Shown: positions 17,562-26,958 of the stretch, in pieces
How the letters are laid out: every line of letters begins with the position of its first letter
Position numbering within the stretch: the first letter of the stretch is position 1
From: Kordiimonadales bacterium IMCC3096
Lineage (GTDB): Bacteria; Pseudomonadota; Alphaproteobacteria; Minwuiales; Minwuiaceae
Assembly (NCBI GenBank): GCA_016865035.1
Contig: CP018227.1
Location: forward strand, 4,002,115 to 4,066,114
Length of the DNA stretch: 64,000 bases
Direction: 5' to 3'
Translations under genes and position numbers: made by a program
The notes under the pieces: model-generated
The model's input: only the letters and a program-made list of their open reading frames with translations
Databases searched by the model: none
Told to the model about the DNA's origin: nothing

Positions 17562-17812
17562 ATGATTGCCACTATCCGCCCAGAGGTCGTCTCCGAGACC
17601 GGTTCAATCTTGGAATGCATTGAATCTGCGCATGCACGATCCACGAACACGATCACCGAGGTGCGCAACAACGGCTACACGGAAATGCACCTCAATACCC
17701 ATAACCCATGAAGGACAACATCAGCCTGTACGCCTATCTGGGCTGGAAGGTTCTCTCCGTATCCGGAAACACGGTCAGCATGATGAGAGACTTTCGGCAG
17801 AAGCCTCTCTGA
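17562..17812 (+). pseudogene. Decayed GNAT acetyltransferase remnant
   Basis: Two short overlapping frames look like pieces of one GNAT protein. The first (17562-17711) begins MIATIRPEVVSETGSILECI, an N-terminal GNAT pattern, and ends VRNNGYTEMHLNTHNP then stop. The second (ATG 17708 to stop 17812) reads MKDNISLYAYLGWKVLSVSG and ends SMMRDFRQKPL, the usual C-terminal 'N-I-x-L-Y-x-x-L-G' strand. Together they cover start and end of a GNAT domain, but the core acetyl-CoA motif is missing and a frameshift joins the parts. Family assignment is by motif reading only. Confidence 0.6.
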
Positions 17813-17829
17813 GGCGACAGAATCAGGCG

Positions 17830-18387
17830 TCAGACGGCATGCCTCCCCGGTCGCAGCACCATCCGCGTGGTCAGCAGCCTTGCTCCGGCGACGGCGCGGA
17901 GGCGGTGGCCCATGGGGCGGAAACCGGCGCGGGCGAAGACGGGGCGGGAGAGGCGGCTGGCATCGGTGGTGAAACTGGTGATTCCGTGGCTGCGGGCGTG
18001 GTCCAGGGCGTGGACCAGCAGGCGGCTGGCGATGCCGCTGCGGGTGGCCGCAGGGTCGGTGAACAGCATGCGGACGTGGCCGTCCTGCATGATCTCCGCG
18101 AAGCCCAGCACGACCTCCCCGCCGTGCCCGAGGCTGCCGCCCTGCCCCGCACCCGGGAATCGCTGTCGCGTCGCCCCGCCGCCGGGCACGGTCGCGACGA
18201 AGGTCCAGGTGGGCAGCATGCGATTGCGGAAGAACCGCATCGACAGGCGTGGTCTGGCCCAGGCAAGCAGGGCCTTGCGTGGATAGGCCTGGCGCGCGCC
18301 GATACGCACCGCGCGCCCGTAGAGCGCCGCAACCGCCGTGACATCATCGGCGCGGAACCGACTGATCTGCATGGGTATTCTGGTCAT
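17830..18387 (-). CDS. GNAT-family N-acetyltransferase
   Basis: A 185-residue GNAT protein. The acetyl-CoA-binding segment is VRMLFTDPAATRSGIASRLLVHALDHAR (R-S-G-I-A), followed by the C-terminal ASRLSRPVFARAGFRPMG. GNAT enzymes acetylate amines of small molecules, peptides or proteins. A second in-frame ATG (18372, MQISRFRADD) fits the domain start equally well. Substrate not predictable. It is convergent with the decayed GNAT gene, 17 bases away. Confidence 0.8.
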   Translation of the reverse strand: MTRIPMQISRFRADDVTAVAALYGRAVRIGARQAYPRKALLAWARPRLSMRFFRNRMLPTWTFVATVPGGGATRQRFPGAGQGGSLGHGGEVVLGFAEIMQDGHVRMLFTDPAATRSGIASRLLVHALDHARSHGITSFTTDASRLSRPVFARAGFRPMGHRLRAVAGARLLTTRMVLRPGRHAV

Positions 18388-18879
18388 TGGGAAACCGGCT
18401 CATGGCTGAAACGGGCGCCACAATAACAGGGCCCCGCCGGTTTGGGGATAACGGCGGAGCCCTGTCCAGGCACGGAGGTCTGTCTTGCGCTGCTGCCCGT
18501 CTGTATAGCCTGAATGGCGGGCCTTCCAGGTGTCGCGCCACTGCGACCGGCGGGAAAGATGATGACCGGACGGAGGGTGCGCCCTGCGGATCGGACCCTG
18601 GGCAGCGATGTTACCGTATGTACGGCTGGCCGGTGATTTCTCCGGCCTGTTCGCGTCGCACCGCCCCTTGGGGATGCGGCCCGCGACGCTCAGTTTCGAC
18701 CAATGGTGTCTGCTGGCCCGTCAGGGCCTGACACCGGATGTTCAGCAGGTCACTGCCTGGTTCGGTGGCGTCATTTTCATAGCCTCCGCTTCATGTGGTT
18801 TACGCAACGTAATGTAGCACGATCCGCAGCCTGCCGACAGCGCATTCGTGCGGGGGCTTGGGCGAAGCGGCGGCAAGGC
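18388..18879. other. Stretch without a supported gene, containing a long hairpin
   Basis: ACAGGGC-C-CCGCCG (18426-18439) and CGGCGG-A-GCCCTGT (18452-18465) form a 13-bp stem with one mismatch and a 12-base loop. It lacks a T-run and lies 39 bases upstream of the GNAT gene. A 69-codon open frame at 18608-18817 (+) has no recognisable features. infC, which often precedes rpmI, is not here. Confidence 0.5.
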
Positions 18880-18908
18880 TTGAAACCGGCGCGGGCAGCC
18901 GCTATAAG
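18880..18908 (+). promoter_or_regulatory. Sigma-70-type promoter for rpmI-rplT-pheST
   Basis: TTGAAA (18880-18885), a 17-base spacer and TATAAG (18903-18908) make a near-consensus housekeeping promoter. Transcription would start near 18915, leaving a leader of about 85 bases before rpmI, long enough for ribosomal-protein autoregulation. Confidence 0.7.
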
Positions 18909-19001
18909 CCGCGCTTCACCGGTCTTCCGGCAGGGCATGCCGCGTTGACCGTTCAGCAGATGGGGGCTCCGTCCCGCATCATCCATCGAGAGAGGAAGCA
19001 A

Positions 19002-19199
19002 ATGCCCAAGATGAAGACAAAGAGCGGCGCCAAGAAGCGGTTCCGCCTTACTGCCACCGGCAAGGTGCGCATGCAGCAGGCGGGCAAGCGCCACGGCATG
19101 ATCAAACGAACCCAGAAGCAGATCCGCAACCAGCGCGGCACGACCATCATGGCCGACTGCGATGCGAAGATCGTCAAGCAATACATGCCTTACGGCTGA
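19002..19199 (+). CDS. rpmI: 50S ribosomal protein L35
   Basis: A 65-residue basic protein, the standard L35 length, with the conserved start [20 protein letters not shown] and [25 protein letters not shown] precedes the ATG. The frame is open further upstream but that part is not conserved. L35 is a late-assembling large-subunit protein. First gene of rpmI-rplT-pheST, downstream of a strong promoter. Confidence 0.97.
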   Translation: MPKMKTKSGAKKRFRLTATGKVRMQQAGKRHGMIKRTQKQIRNQRGTTIMADCDAKIVKQYMPYG

Positions 19200-19219
19200 C
19201 CTGAAGGAGACGCAGAGAA

Positions 19220-19594
19220 ATGGCACGTGTAAAGCGTGGCGTCGTCAGCAGGGCGCGCCACAAGGAAGTCATGAAGCAGGCCAAGGGTTTCCGCGGCCGC
19301 AGCAACAACACCATCCGCATGGCCCGCGAACGGGTCGAGAAGTCACTGCAGTACGCCTATCGCGACCGGCGGGTGAAGAAGCGGAATTTCCGCGCCCTCT
19401 GGATCCAGCGCATCAACGCCGGCGTGCGCGAGCATGGCATGACCTATGGCGTCTTTATCGACGGCCTGAAGCATGCAGGCATCGAAGTTGACCGCAAGGT
19501 AATGGCCGACATCGCCGTGCGCGATCCCGCCGCCTTCAAGGTTCTGGTCGATCAGGCCCGGGCCGCCCGCGAGGCAAAGTACGCCGCCGAGTAA
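19220..19594 (+). CDS. rplT: 50S ribosomal protein L20
   Basis: A 124-residue basic protein with the L20 pattern: [39 protein letters not shown] and [21 protein letters not shown]20 is essential for early 50S assembly and in many bacteria represses its own operon by binding the rpmI leader. It follows rpmI by 20 bases and is separated from pheS by a 102-base gap that contains a hairpin. Confidence 0.97.
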   Translation: MARVKRGVVSRARHKEVMKQAKGFRGRSNNTIRMARERVEKSLQYAYRDRRVKKRNFRALWIQRINAGVREHGMTYGVFIDGLKHAGIEVDRKVMADIAVRDPAAFKVLVDQARAAREAKYAAE

Positions 19595-19627
19595 GCGACC
19601 GGCGGCTGACGCCTCGACTGATCTGGT

Positions 19628-19666
19628 GGAACAGGCCCGTACCTGAATGCGGTTCGGGCCTGTTCC
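19628..19666 (+). promoter_or_regulatory. Perfect hairpin between rplT and pheS
   Basis: GGAACAGGCCCG (19628-19639) and CGGGCCTGTTCC (19655-19666) form a perfect 12-bp stem with a 15-base loop. There is no T-run after it and no Phe-rich leader peptide, so a classic pheST attenuator is not evident. It could lower readthrough from the ribosomal genes into pheST or mark an RNA processing site. Confidence 0.65.
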
Positions 19667-19696
19667 CGCCGGACCCACAGCGAGCAGCGTTGAACA

Positions 19697-20770
19697 ATGG
19701 ATATCGAGAAGCTTGAGGCCGACCTGATCGGCCAGATCACGGACGCCGCAAATCTTGGCGATCTGGAGGCGGCACGTGTCGCCACCCTGGGGAAGAAGAG
19801 CCGTCTGAGCGAGGTCATGCGTGGCCTGGGCAAGATGGACCCCGCCGAGCGCCAGCAGGTCGCCCCGCGCCTGAACGCGCTGAAGAATTCCCTCAACCAG
19901 GCCATCGACGACCGCCGCACCGCCCTGAAGCGCGCGGAGCTGGAAGTGCGCCTGGCCGCGGAGCAGGTGGACATCACCCTGCCCGCCCGGCCCGAGGTGA
20001 CGGGCCGCATCCATCCGGTCAGCCAGGTGGTGGACGAGATCACCGAGATCTTCGCCGACATGGGCTTCGCCATCGCCGAAGGGCCGGACATCGAGGATGA
20101 TTTCCACAACTTCACGGCCCTGAACTTCCCGCCGGCCCACCCGGCGCGGGACATGCACGACACCTTCTTCTTCGATCCGAAGGACGACGGGGAGCGGATG
20201 CTGCTGCGGACTCATACCTCCTCGGTGCAGATCCGCACCATGGAGACGCAGGACCCGCCGCACCGCATCGTCATTCCGGGCCGCACCTACCGTTCCGACT
20301 CCGACATGACCCATACGCCGATGTTCCATCAGATCGAGGGGCTGGTGATCGACCGGAACCTGCACATGGGACATCTGAAGGGCACGCTGGAAGCCTTCAG
20401 CCGCGCCTTCTTCGAACTGGACGAGGTGCGGATGCGCTTCCGCCCCAGCTATTTCCCCTTCACGGAACCGTCCGCGGAGGTCGATATCGGCTGTTCCTTC
20501 GACAAGGGCCAGATCCGCATCGGTGAAGGCACCGACTGGCTGGAAATCCTCGGCTGCGGCATGGTCCACCCGAACGTCCTGCGCGCCTGCGGGCTGGACC
20601 CGGAAGAGTGGCAGGGCTTTGCCTGGGGCATGGGCATCGACCGGATCGCGATGCTGAAGTACGGCATCCCTGACTTGCGCGCCTTCTTCGATTCGGATGT
20701 CCGCTGGCTGCGCCATTACGGGTTCCAGCCGACAGATGTGCCATCGCTGGGCGGGGGGCTGAGCCGATGA
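19697..20770 (+). CDS. pheS: Phenylalanine-tRNA ligase alpha subunit
   Basis: A 357-residue class II synthetase subunit. After an N-terminal coiled coil (residues 1-90) come motif 2 ([21 protein letters not shown]) and motif 3 ([18 protein letters not shown]). It catalyses charging of tRNA-Phe in an alpha2-beta2 complex with PheT. Its stop overlaps the pheT start by four bases (ATGA), giving balanced synthesis. Confidence 0.97.
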   Translation: MDIEKLEADLIGQITDAANLGDLEAARVATLGKKSRLSEVMRGLGKMDPAERQQVAPRLNALKNSLNQAIDDRRTALKRAELEVRLAAEQVDITLPARPEVTGRIHPVSQVVDEITEIFADMGFAIAEGPDIEDDFHNFTALNFPPAHPARDMHDTFFFDPKDDGERMLLRTHTSSVQIRTMETQDPPHRIVIPGRTYRSDSDMTHTPMFHQIEGLVIDRNLHMGHLKGTLEAFSRAFFELDEVRMRFRPSYFPFTEPSAEVDIGCSFDKGQIRIGEGTDWLEILGCGMVHPNVLRACGLDPEEWQGFAWGMGIDRIAMLKYGIPDLRAFFDSDVRWLRHYGFQPTDVPSLGGGLSR

Positions 20771-23175
20771 AACTCACCCTTGGCTGGCTGAAGGATCATC
20801 TGGAGACAGATGCGACCCTGGAACAGGTGTTGGAGAAGCTGACCGCCGTGGGGCTGGAGGTGGAGAGCGTCACTGACCGCGCCGCCGAACTGGCCGACTA
20901 CACAGTGGCCCATGTGGTGGAGGCCGTGCCGCACCCGGACGCCGACCGGCTGCGCGTCTGCAAGGTCGATACCGGCAGCGGTATCGAGCAGGTGGTCTGC
21001 GGCGCGCCCAATGCGCGGACGGGCATGAAGGGCGTCTTCGCCCGCTCCGGCCTGACCATTCCGGGCACCGGCCTTACCCTGAAGCCGACGAAGATCCGCG
21101 GTGTCGACTCCAACGGCATGCTGGTGTCAGAGCGGGAGATGGGGCTGTCGAACGAACATGACGGCATCATCGAACTGGCCGCAGACGCACCCGTGGGTGT
21201 GCCGTTCGCCGGTGTCGTCGGGCTGGACGATCCGGTGATCGAGGTGGCGATCACGCCGAACCGCCAGGAGTGCCTCGGCATCCACGGCATCGCCCGCGAT
21301 CTGGCCGCTGCCGGACTGGGCACCCTGAAGCCGTTCGACCGCAGCCCAGTCGGCGGTGCCTTCCCCTCCCCCATCGGGGTACGCTTCACCTTCGACGATC
21401 CGGCGACGGCGGATGCCTGCCCGGTTTTTCACGGCTGCTACGTCCGTGGTGTGAGGAATGGCCCGAGCCCTGAGTGGATGCAGCGACGGCTGAAGGCCAT
21501 CGGCCTGCGCCCGATCTCGACACTGGTCGACATCACCAACTTCGTCACCTACGACCTTGGCCGCCCGCTACATGTCTTCGACGCGGACAAGGTGCAGGGC
21601 GACATCCAGGTCCGTCTGGGACGCGAAGGCGAGTCCTTCGTCGCGCTGGACGACAGGACCTACGAGATGGCGGGCACCGAATGCGTCATCGCCGACGACT
21701 CCGGCGCCCATGGCTTCGGTGGCGTGATGGGTGGCGCGGCGAACGGCTGTACGGCGGAGACGGTGAACGTCTTCATCGAGAGCGCCTGGTTCGATCCGGT
21801 TCGCACGGCCCAGACCGGTCGGCGGCACGGTATCGATTCCGATGCCCGCTATCGCTTCGAACGCGGCGTCGACCCGGAAAGCGTGGCCTGGGGCATCCAT
21901 GTCGCGGCGCGTCTGGTGACCACGCTCTGCGGTGGCGAGGCCAGTGACATCGTGCAGACGGGTGCGATTCCTGACCAGTCACGCACCCTGCGCCTGCGCC
22001 AGAGCCGAATCGCCTCCCTGGGCGGTGTGCAGGTGCCGGAGACAGAGACCCGCCGTATCCTGAGCGACCTCGGTTTCGGCGTCGAAGGTGAGGGCGAGGA
22101 CATGCAGGTCAGCGTGCCGAGCTGGCGCATCGATGTGGATGGCGAAGCCGACCTGGTCGAGGATGTCGTTCGCATCTTCGGCTATGACCATATCGAGACC
22201 GTGCAGCTGCCGCGTCTCAGCGACGTGGCGACCCCTTCCCTGACGGCCGGGCAACGCAACGTGCGCACCGCCCGCCGGGCGCTGGCCGCGCGCGGCATGT
22301 ATGAATGCGTGACTTGGTCGTTCCTGCCGAAGGCGCAGGCGGAACTGTTCGGTGGCGGCGACGCGACCCTGCGGCTCGCCAACCCGATCTCCGCTGATCT
22401 GGACTGCATGCGGCCGTCGCTGCTGCCCAACCTGATCACCGCCGCCGCACGCAATGCAGCACGGGGCAACGGCGACATCGCCCTGTTCGAGGTCGGTCCG
22501 CAGTACCGCAGCGATGCCCCTGACGGGCAGGACACGGTGGCCGGCGGCATACGGCGCGGACGTACCGGCGACCGTCACTGGGCCGCCAGCCCCCGCGCCG
22601 TGGACGCATTCGACGCCAAGGCCGACGCGGAGGCCCTGCTGAACGCCGTCGGGCTGGACACGTCCAAGGTCCAGATCGCGCGCGGTGCATCCGCCTGGTA
22701 TCACCCGGGCCGTTCGGGCGTCATCCAGTTGGGTCCGAAGCTGCGGCTGGCGCAGTTCGGCGAAATCCATCCGGCGGTGCTGGAGGAACTGGACATCAAG
22801 GGGCCGCTGGTCGGGTTCGAGGTGTTCATGGATGCCATCCCGCAGCCGAAGGCCGGTCGCAAGACGACGCGCCCGCCGCTGACCGTCTCCGACTTCCAGG
22901 CCGTGACGCGCGACTTCGCCTTCGTCGTTGCCCGCGATGTGGCCGTCGCCGACATGATCCGCGCCGCCCGCGGTGCCGATCGCAACCTGATCACGGCGGT
23001 GGACATCTTCGACCTCTACGAGGGCGAGCGCATCGGCGCGGATGCCAAGTCCGTGGCCATGTCCGTGCGAATGGAACCCATGGACCGCACGCTGACCGAC
23101 AAGGAAATCGACGCGGTCGGCGAAAAGGTCATCGCCAACATGGCCAAGTCAGTAGGCGCAAGCCTGCGCGGCTGA
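20767..23175 (+). CDS. pheT: Phenylalanine-tRNA ligase beta subunit
   Basis: A full-length 802-residue beta subunit. Domains in order: tRNA-binding/EMAP-like (about 40-150, [16 protein letters not shown]), B3/B4 editing domain (about 215-385), B5 (about 405-475, [17 protein letters not shown]) and the C-terminal ferredoxin-like anticodon-binding domain (about 710-802, [13 protein letters not shown]). It recognises tRNA-Phe and removes misactivated Tyr. Last gene of the block, convergent with the thiolase gene. Confidence 0.97.
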   Translation: MKLTLGWLKDHLETDATLEQVLEKLTAVGLEVESVTDRAAELADYTVAHVVEAVPHPDADRLRVCKVDTGSGIEQVVCGAPNARTGMKGVFARSGLTIPGTGLTLKPTKIRGVDSNGMLVSEREMGLSNEHDGIIELAADAPVGVPFAGVVGLDDPVIEVAITPNRQECLGIHGIARDLAAAGLGTLKPFDRSPVGGAFPSPIGVRFTFDDPATADACPVFHGCYVRGVRNGPSPEWMQRRLKAIGLRPISTLVDITNFVTYDLGRPLHVFDADKVQGDIQVRLGREGESFVALDDRTYEMAGTECVIADDSGAHGFGGVMGGAANGCTAETVNVFIESAWFDPVRTAQTGRRHGIDSDARYRFERGVDPESVAWGIHVAARLVTTLCGGEASDIVQTGAIPDQSRTLRLRQSRIASLGGVQVPETETRRILSDLGFGVEGEGEDMQVSVPSWRIDVDGEADLVEDVVRIFGYDHIETVQLPRLSDVATPSLTAGQRNVRTARRALAARGMYECVTWSFLPKAQAELFGGGDATLRLANPISADLDCMRPSLLPNLITAAARNAARGNGDIALFEVGPQYRSDAPDGQDTVAGGIRRGRTGDRHWAASPRAVDAFDAKADAEALLNAVGLDTSKVQIARGASAWYHPGRSGVIQLGPKLRLAQFGEIHPAVLEELDIKGPLVGFEVFMDAIPQPKAGRKTTRPPLTVSDFQAVTRDFAFVVARDVAVADMIRAARGADRNLITAVDIFDLYEGERIGADAKSVAMSVRMEPMDRTLTDKEIDAVGEKVIANMAKSVGASLRG

Positions 23176-23207
23176 GTCGTTCGACCGAAACCGCCGCGCA
23201 GGAAGGC

Positions 23208-24413
23208 TCAGACCCGCTCCAGCACGATGGCAATGCCCTGCCCGACGCCGATGCACATGGTGCAGAGCGCATAGCGGCCGCCGGTGCGGTGCAACTGGTT
23301 GACGGCTGTCAGGATCAGGCGCGCGCCGCTGGCACCCAGCGGATGGCCGAGGGCGATGGCACCGCCATGCGGGTTCACGTGATCAGCATCATCGGGCAGG
23401 CCGAGCTGACGGGTCACGGCCAGTGCCTGGGCGGCAAAGGCCTCGTTCAGTTCGATGACGTCCATGTCGGCGATGGTCAGCCCCACCTGTGCCAGCACCT
23501 TCTCCGACGCCGGGGCCGGACCGAAGCCCATGATCCGGGGAGGCACACCGGCGGTCGCCATGCCGAGGATGCGCGCACGCGGAGTCAGGCCATTGCGGGC
23601 TGCCGCCGCCTCCGTCGCGATCATCATGGCGCAGGCGCCGTCATTCACGCCTGAGGCATTGCCTGCGGTCACGGAGCCACCTTCACGGAACGGCGCGGGC
23701 AGCTTGGCGAGGGCCTCCAGCGTGGTACCGCCGCGAATATGTTCATCATCGGCCACAACGACAGGATCGCCCTTGCGCTGCGGGATGGTCACCGCCGCGA
23801 TCTCCTCCGCGAAGATACCGTCCGCCTGTGACTTCGCCGCGCGCTGCTGGCTGCGGAAGGCAAAGGCGTCCTGATCCTCGCGCTTGATCTGGTAATCGGC
23901 GGCCACGTTCTCCGCCGTCTCCGGCATGGAATCGACGCCGTACATCTTCTTCATCTGCGGATTGACGAACCGCCAGCCGATGGTGGTGTCATACATCTGT
24001 GCCGAGCGGGAAAACGCGCTGTCCGCCTTGCCCATGACGAAGGGCGCGCGGGTCATGCTCTCGACACCGCCGCCGATCATCAGTTCCGCCTCGCCTGCCT
24101 TCACCGCGCGTGCTGCCGTACCGACGGCATCCATGGACGACCCGCAGAGCCGGTTGATGGTGGAGCCGGGAACACTCTCCGGCAGGCCGGCCAGCAGGGA
24201 GGCCATGCGGGCGACATTGCGGTTGTCCTCCCCCGCCTGATTGGCACAGCCGTAGATCACGTCATCCACGGCGTCCCAGTCGACGCCGGTCAGCTTCTCC
24301 TTCAGCGCCTTCAGCGGGTGAGCCGCCAGATCGTCGGCGCGTACAGTCTTCAGCCCGCCGCCAAAGCGTCCGAACGGTGTCCGCACTGCCTCACATACAA
24401 ACGCTTCAGCCAT
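23208..24413 (-). CDS. pcaF: 3-oxoadipyl-CoA-type thiolase (acetyl-CoA acyltransferase)
   Basis: A 401-residue degradative thiolase. The nucleophile cysteine lies in NRLCGSSMDAVGTAARA, the second-half catalytic motifs are NPHGGAIALGHPLGASGARL and CTMCIGVGQGIA. The stretch VDWDAVDDVIYGCANQAGEDNRN and TTIGWRFVNPQMKKMYGVDSMPE are typical of PcaF/PaaJ, which cleave 3-oxoadipyl-CoA to succinyl-CoA and acetyl-CoA. ATG 24413 follows GAGAGGAAAC. No other beta-ketoadipate or phenylacetate gene is nearby, so it may be a general thiolase. Confidence 0.85.
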   Translation of the reverse strand: MAEAFVCEAVRTPFGRFGGGLKTVRADDLAAHPLKALKEKLTGVDWDAVDDVIYGCANQAGEDNRNVARMASLLAGLPESVPGSTINRLCGSSMDAVGTAARAVKAGEAELMIGGGVESMTRAPFVMGKADSAFSRSAQMYDTTIGWRFVNPQMKKMYGVDSMPETAENVAADYQIKREDQDAFAFRSQQRAAKSQADGIFAEEIAAVTIPQRKGDPVVVADDEHIRGGTTLEALAKLPAPFREGGSVTAGNASGVNDGACAMMIATEAAAARNGLTPRARILGMATAGVPPRIMGFGPAPASEKVLAQVGLTIADMDVIELNEAFAAQALAVTRQLGLPDDADHVNPHGGAIALGHPLGASGARLILTAVNQLHRTGGRYALCTMCIGVGQGIAIVLERV

Positions 24414-24450
24414 GTCTCGTTTCCTCTCGGGGTGGTTCACTGTTTTTCAA

Positions 24451-24478
24451 AGGATAGGGCGTCCGCCGACGCTGTAAA
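24451..24478 (-). promoter_or_regulatory. Candidate promoter of the thiolase gene
   Basis: On the minus strand TTTACA (24478-24473), a 16-base spacer and TATCCT (24456-24451) resemble a housekeeping promoter, 38 bases before the thiolase ATG. Confidence 0.4.
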
Positions 24479-24498
24479 CGTCTCAACCGCTTCCGTTA

Positions 24499-25728
24499 TC
24501 AGGTCACTTTGGCGCGTGCATGGAACCGCGGCTGATCCCAGGTCCGGTTGCGCAGGATGTCCTCCAGCGTCTTCGCGGCCTTCAGCACATCCGCGAACGA
24601 AAGATAGAGCGGCGTGAAGCCGAAGCGGATCACGTCCGGTTCCCGGAAGTCGCCGATCACGCCCTGGTCGATCAGAGCCTGCATGACGGCGTAGCCATCA
24701 GGACAGTGCCATGACACCTGTGATCCGCGGCTGTCGCCGTCGCGTGGGCTGGCCAGGCGCAGATCATGGTCGCCGGCGAACCGGTCAATGCAGGCGATGA
24801 ACAGATCGCCTAGGGCAAGAGACTTTGCCCGCACGGCCTGCATGTCCACATCGTCCCAGACATCCAGCGCCGCATCCATGGCGACCATCGACAGGATAGC
24901 CGGGGTGCCGACCCGGAACCGGTCGATGCCTTCTGCGGGACGATAGTCCGGATCGAACGCAAAAGGCGCTGCGTGGCCCATCCAGCCGGTCAGGTGGCTG
25001 TTCACCTGATTCTGCAGTTCGGGGCGCACATAGAGGAACGCCGGCGCGCCGGGGCCGCCATTGAGATACTTGTAGCCGCAGCCGACGGCAAAATCCGCTC
25101 CGGCTCCGGCAAGATCGACCGGCAGGGCACCCGCCGAGTGCGCCAGGTCCCAGATCGTCACGATGCCAAGATCACGGGCGCGGGCGGTCAGGGCATGCAT
25201 GTCGTGCAGTCGCCCGGATCGGTAGTCGACCTGTGTCAGCATCAGGACCCCGACATCCGGCGTCATGGCAGCCGCAACATCCTCCGGCGCGACAGTCGTC
25301 AATGTCCCTGCCCGGCCGAGCTGACCCTGCGCCACATACAGGTCGGTCGGGAAATTGCCGGTGTCGGAGAGCACCACCTGGCGTTCCGGTACCATGGCAA
25401 GAGCGGCCTGCAAGACCTTGGCGAGATTGATGGAAGTCGAATCGGCGCAGATCACCGAACTCTCGGGTGCGCCTATCAGTCCGGCAATCCGGTCGCCGAT
25501 GCGGCGTGGCAGGTCCATCCAGCCTTCCGCGTTCCAGCCCCGGATGAGCTGTTCACCCCAGCCGCGCGAGACCGCGTCCGCCACCCGTGCCGGAACGTTG
25601 CAAGGCAGCACCCCGAGGGAATTGCCATCCAGATAGACCAGCCCCGCGGGAATGGTGAAACGTTCCCGCCAGCCGGAAAGCGGGTCGGCGGCATCGAGAT
25701 CGGCGGCACGTTGCGTCAGGTCATCCAT
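24499..25728 (-). CDS. kynU: Kynureninase
   Basis: A 409-residue PLP enzyme that splits kynurenine into anthranilate and alanine in tryptophan breakdown. Family marks: GLVYLDGNSLGVLP near the N-terminus, VICADSTSINLAKVLQAAL, DLAHSAGALPVDL, and the PLP lysine in VGCGYKYLNGGPGAPAF. Length is normal. Genes for tryptophan dioxygenase and formamidase are not in the window, so the rest of the pathway must be elsewhere or absent. It lies 41 bases downstream of the hydroxyacid dehydrogenase gene on the same strand. Confidence 0.94.
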   Translation of the reverse strand: MDDLTQRAADLDAADPLSGWRERFTIPAGLVYLDGNSLGVLPCNVPARVADAVSRGWGEQLIRGWNAEGWMDLPRRIGDRIAGLIGAPESSVICADSTSINLAKVLQAALAMVPERQVVLSDTGNFPTDLYVAQGQLGRAGTLTTVAPEDVAAAMTPDVGVLMLTQVDYRSGRLHDMHALTARARDLGIVTIWDLAHSAGALPVDLAGAGADFAVGCGYKYLNGGPGAPAFLYVRPELQNQVNSHLTGWMGHAAPFAFDPDYRPAEGIDRFRVGTPAILSMVAMDAALDVWDDVDMQAVRAKSLALGDLFIACIDRFAGDHDLRLASPRDGDSRGSQVSWHCPDGYAVMQALIDQGVIGDFREPDVIRFGFTPLYLSFADVLKAAKTLEDILRNRTWDQPRFHARAKVT

Positions 25729-25769
25729 TGCGTGGCCCTGCTGCTTCCCGCCGATACCCGCGTCCGCTC

Positions 25770-26756
25770 TCAGAGGTCGGGCAGTACCCGGTCCGGCGGG
25801 GTGTGGCCGTCAACGAAGGTCTTGATGTTGATCAGCACCTTCTCGCCCATGTCCACACGTCCCTCGATGGTCGCGGAGCCCATGTGCGGCAGCAGCACGA
25901 CATTGTCGAGCGCCAGGAGCTTCGGGTTCACGGCGGGTTCATGCTCGAACACGTCCAGCCCCGCTCCGGCGATGTCGCCTGCCCGCAGCATCCGTGTCAG
26001 CGCGTTCTCGTCGATCACCTCGCCGCGGGAGGTGTTCACCAGATACGACGTCGGCCGCATCAGCTTCAGGCGCCGGGCGGAGAGCAGATGGTATGTCGCG
26101 GGCGTATGCGGGCAGTTGACGGAGATGATGTCCATGCGGGCCAGCATCTGGTCCAGGCTCTCCCAGTAGGTCGCCTCCAGATCCTTCTCGATGCTTTCGT
26201 GCAGGCGGCGGCGGTTGTGATAGTGAATCGACAGGCCGAAAGCGCGGGCACGGCGGGCGACGGCAGTGCCGATCCGGCCCATGCCGATGATGCCGAGGCG
26301 CTTGCCCCAGATCCGGTGACCCAGCATCTGTGTCGGTGACCAGCCCTGCCAGTCCCCTTCCCTGAGCTTGCGCTCACCCTCGGTCAGGCGGCGCGGCACG
26401 GCCAGCAGCAGCGCCATCGTCATGTCGGCGGTATCCTCGGTCAGCACACCCGGCGTGTTGCAGACAGTGATCCCCCGCTGGCGCGCGCCGGCAAGGTCGA
26501 TGTGGTCCACGCCCGTGCCGAAGCTGGCGATCAGCCTCAGGTTCGGGTTGGCCTGGCTGAGGATGGCGGCATCGATCCGGTCCGTCACCGTGGGGACAAG
26601 GACATCGGCAACCTTCACGGCCTCGATCAGTTCCGCCTTCGTCATCGGCGTGTCATCGAGGTTCAGGCGGGTGTCGAACAGCTCCATCATCCGGGTCTCG
26701 ATCGGATCGGGCAGCTTGCGGGTGACAACGACCAGCGGCTTCTTGTTGGTGCTCAT
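25770..26756 (-). CDS. D-2-hydroxyacid dehydrogenase (glyoxylate/hydroxypyruvate reductase type)
   Basis: A 328-residue NAD(P)-dependent dehydrogenase. The Rossmann motif is GKRLGIIGMGRIGTAVARRA, the catalytic Arg is in VNTSRGEVIDENAL, the Glu in AGLDVFEHEP and the His in LPHMGSAT, all in family order. Sequence around LIASFGTGVDHIDL suggests the GyaR/GhrB group, reducing glyoxylate or hydroxypyruvate. I chose ATG 26756 (MSTNKKP); four codons upstream is an alternative. Divergent from the chorismate mutase gene. Confidence 0.88.
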   Translation of the reverse strand: MSTNKKPLVVVTRKLPDPIETRMMELFDTRLNLDDTPMTKAELIEAVKVADVLVPTVTDRIDAAILSQANPNLRLIASFGTGVDHIDLAGARQRGITVCNTPGVLTEDTADMTMALLLAVPRRLTEGERKLREGDWQGWSPTQMLGHRIWGKRLGIIGMGRIGTAVARRARAFGLSIHYHNRRRLHESIEKDLEATYWESLDQMLARMDIISVNCPHTPATYHLLSARRLKLMRPTSYLVNTSRGEVIDENALTRMLRAGDIAGAGLDVFEHEPAVNPKLLALDNVVLLPHMGSATIEGRVDMGEKVLINIKTFVDGHTPPDRVLPDL

Positions 26757-26958
26757 GATGCTCGGCAATCCCTCGTGCGGTACGGCGCTTGACGCTGGAG
26801 TATCAGCGGCTTCCCGCCTTGTCCAGCAATCACCGGACGTGTCGGCGTCACATGCCGCATCGAATTGTGTTTTCGGAATCCAAGCTTGCCATTATCCTCC
26901 CGCGCCGCAGGGGAGACGGTCCCAGGACAGCGGGACCGTGCGAGCATGAGGGAGCAAG

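Noticed and set aside
18426-18465. Long hairpin considered as an intrinsic terminator
   Set aside because: No T-run on either strand and no gene that would end there; it is kept only as a described hairpin.
18608-18817. Possible 69-residue protein upstream of rpmI
   Set aside because: It has no good ribosome binding site, no known motif and sits in a region with other equally open frames. I could not support it as a gene.
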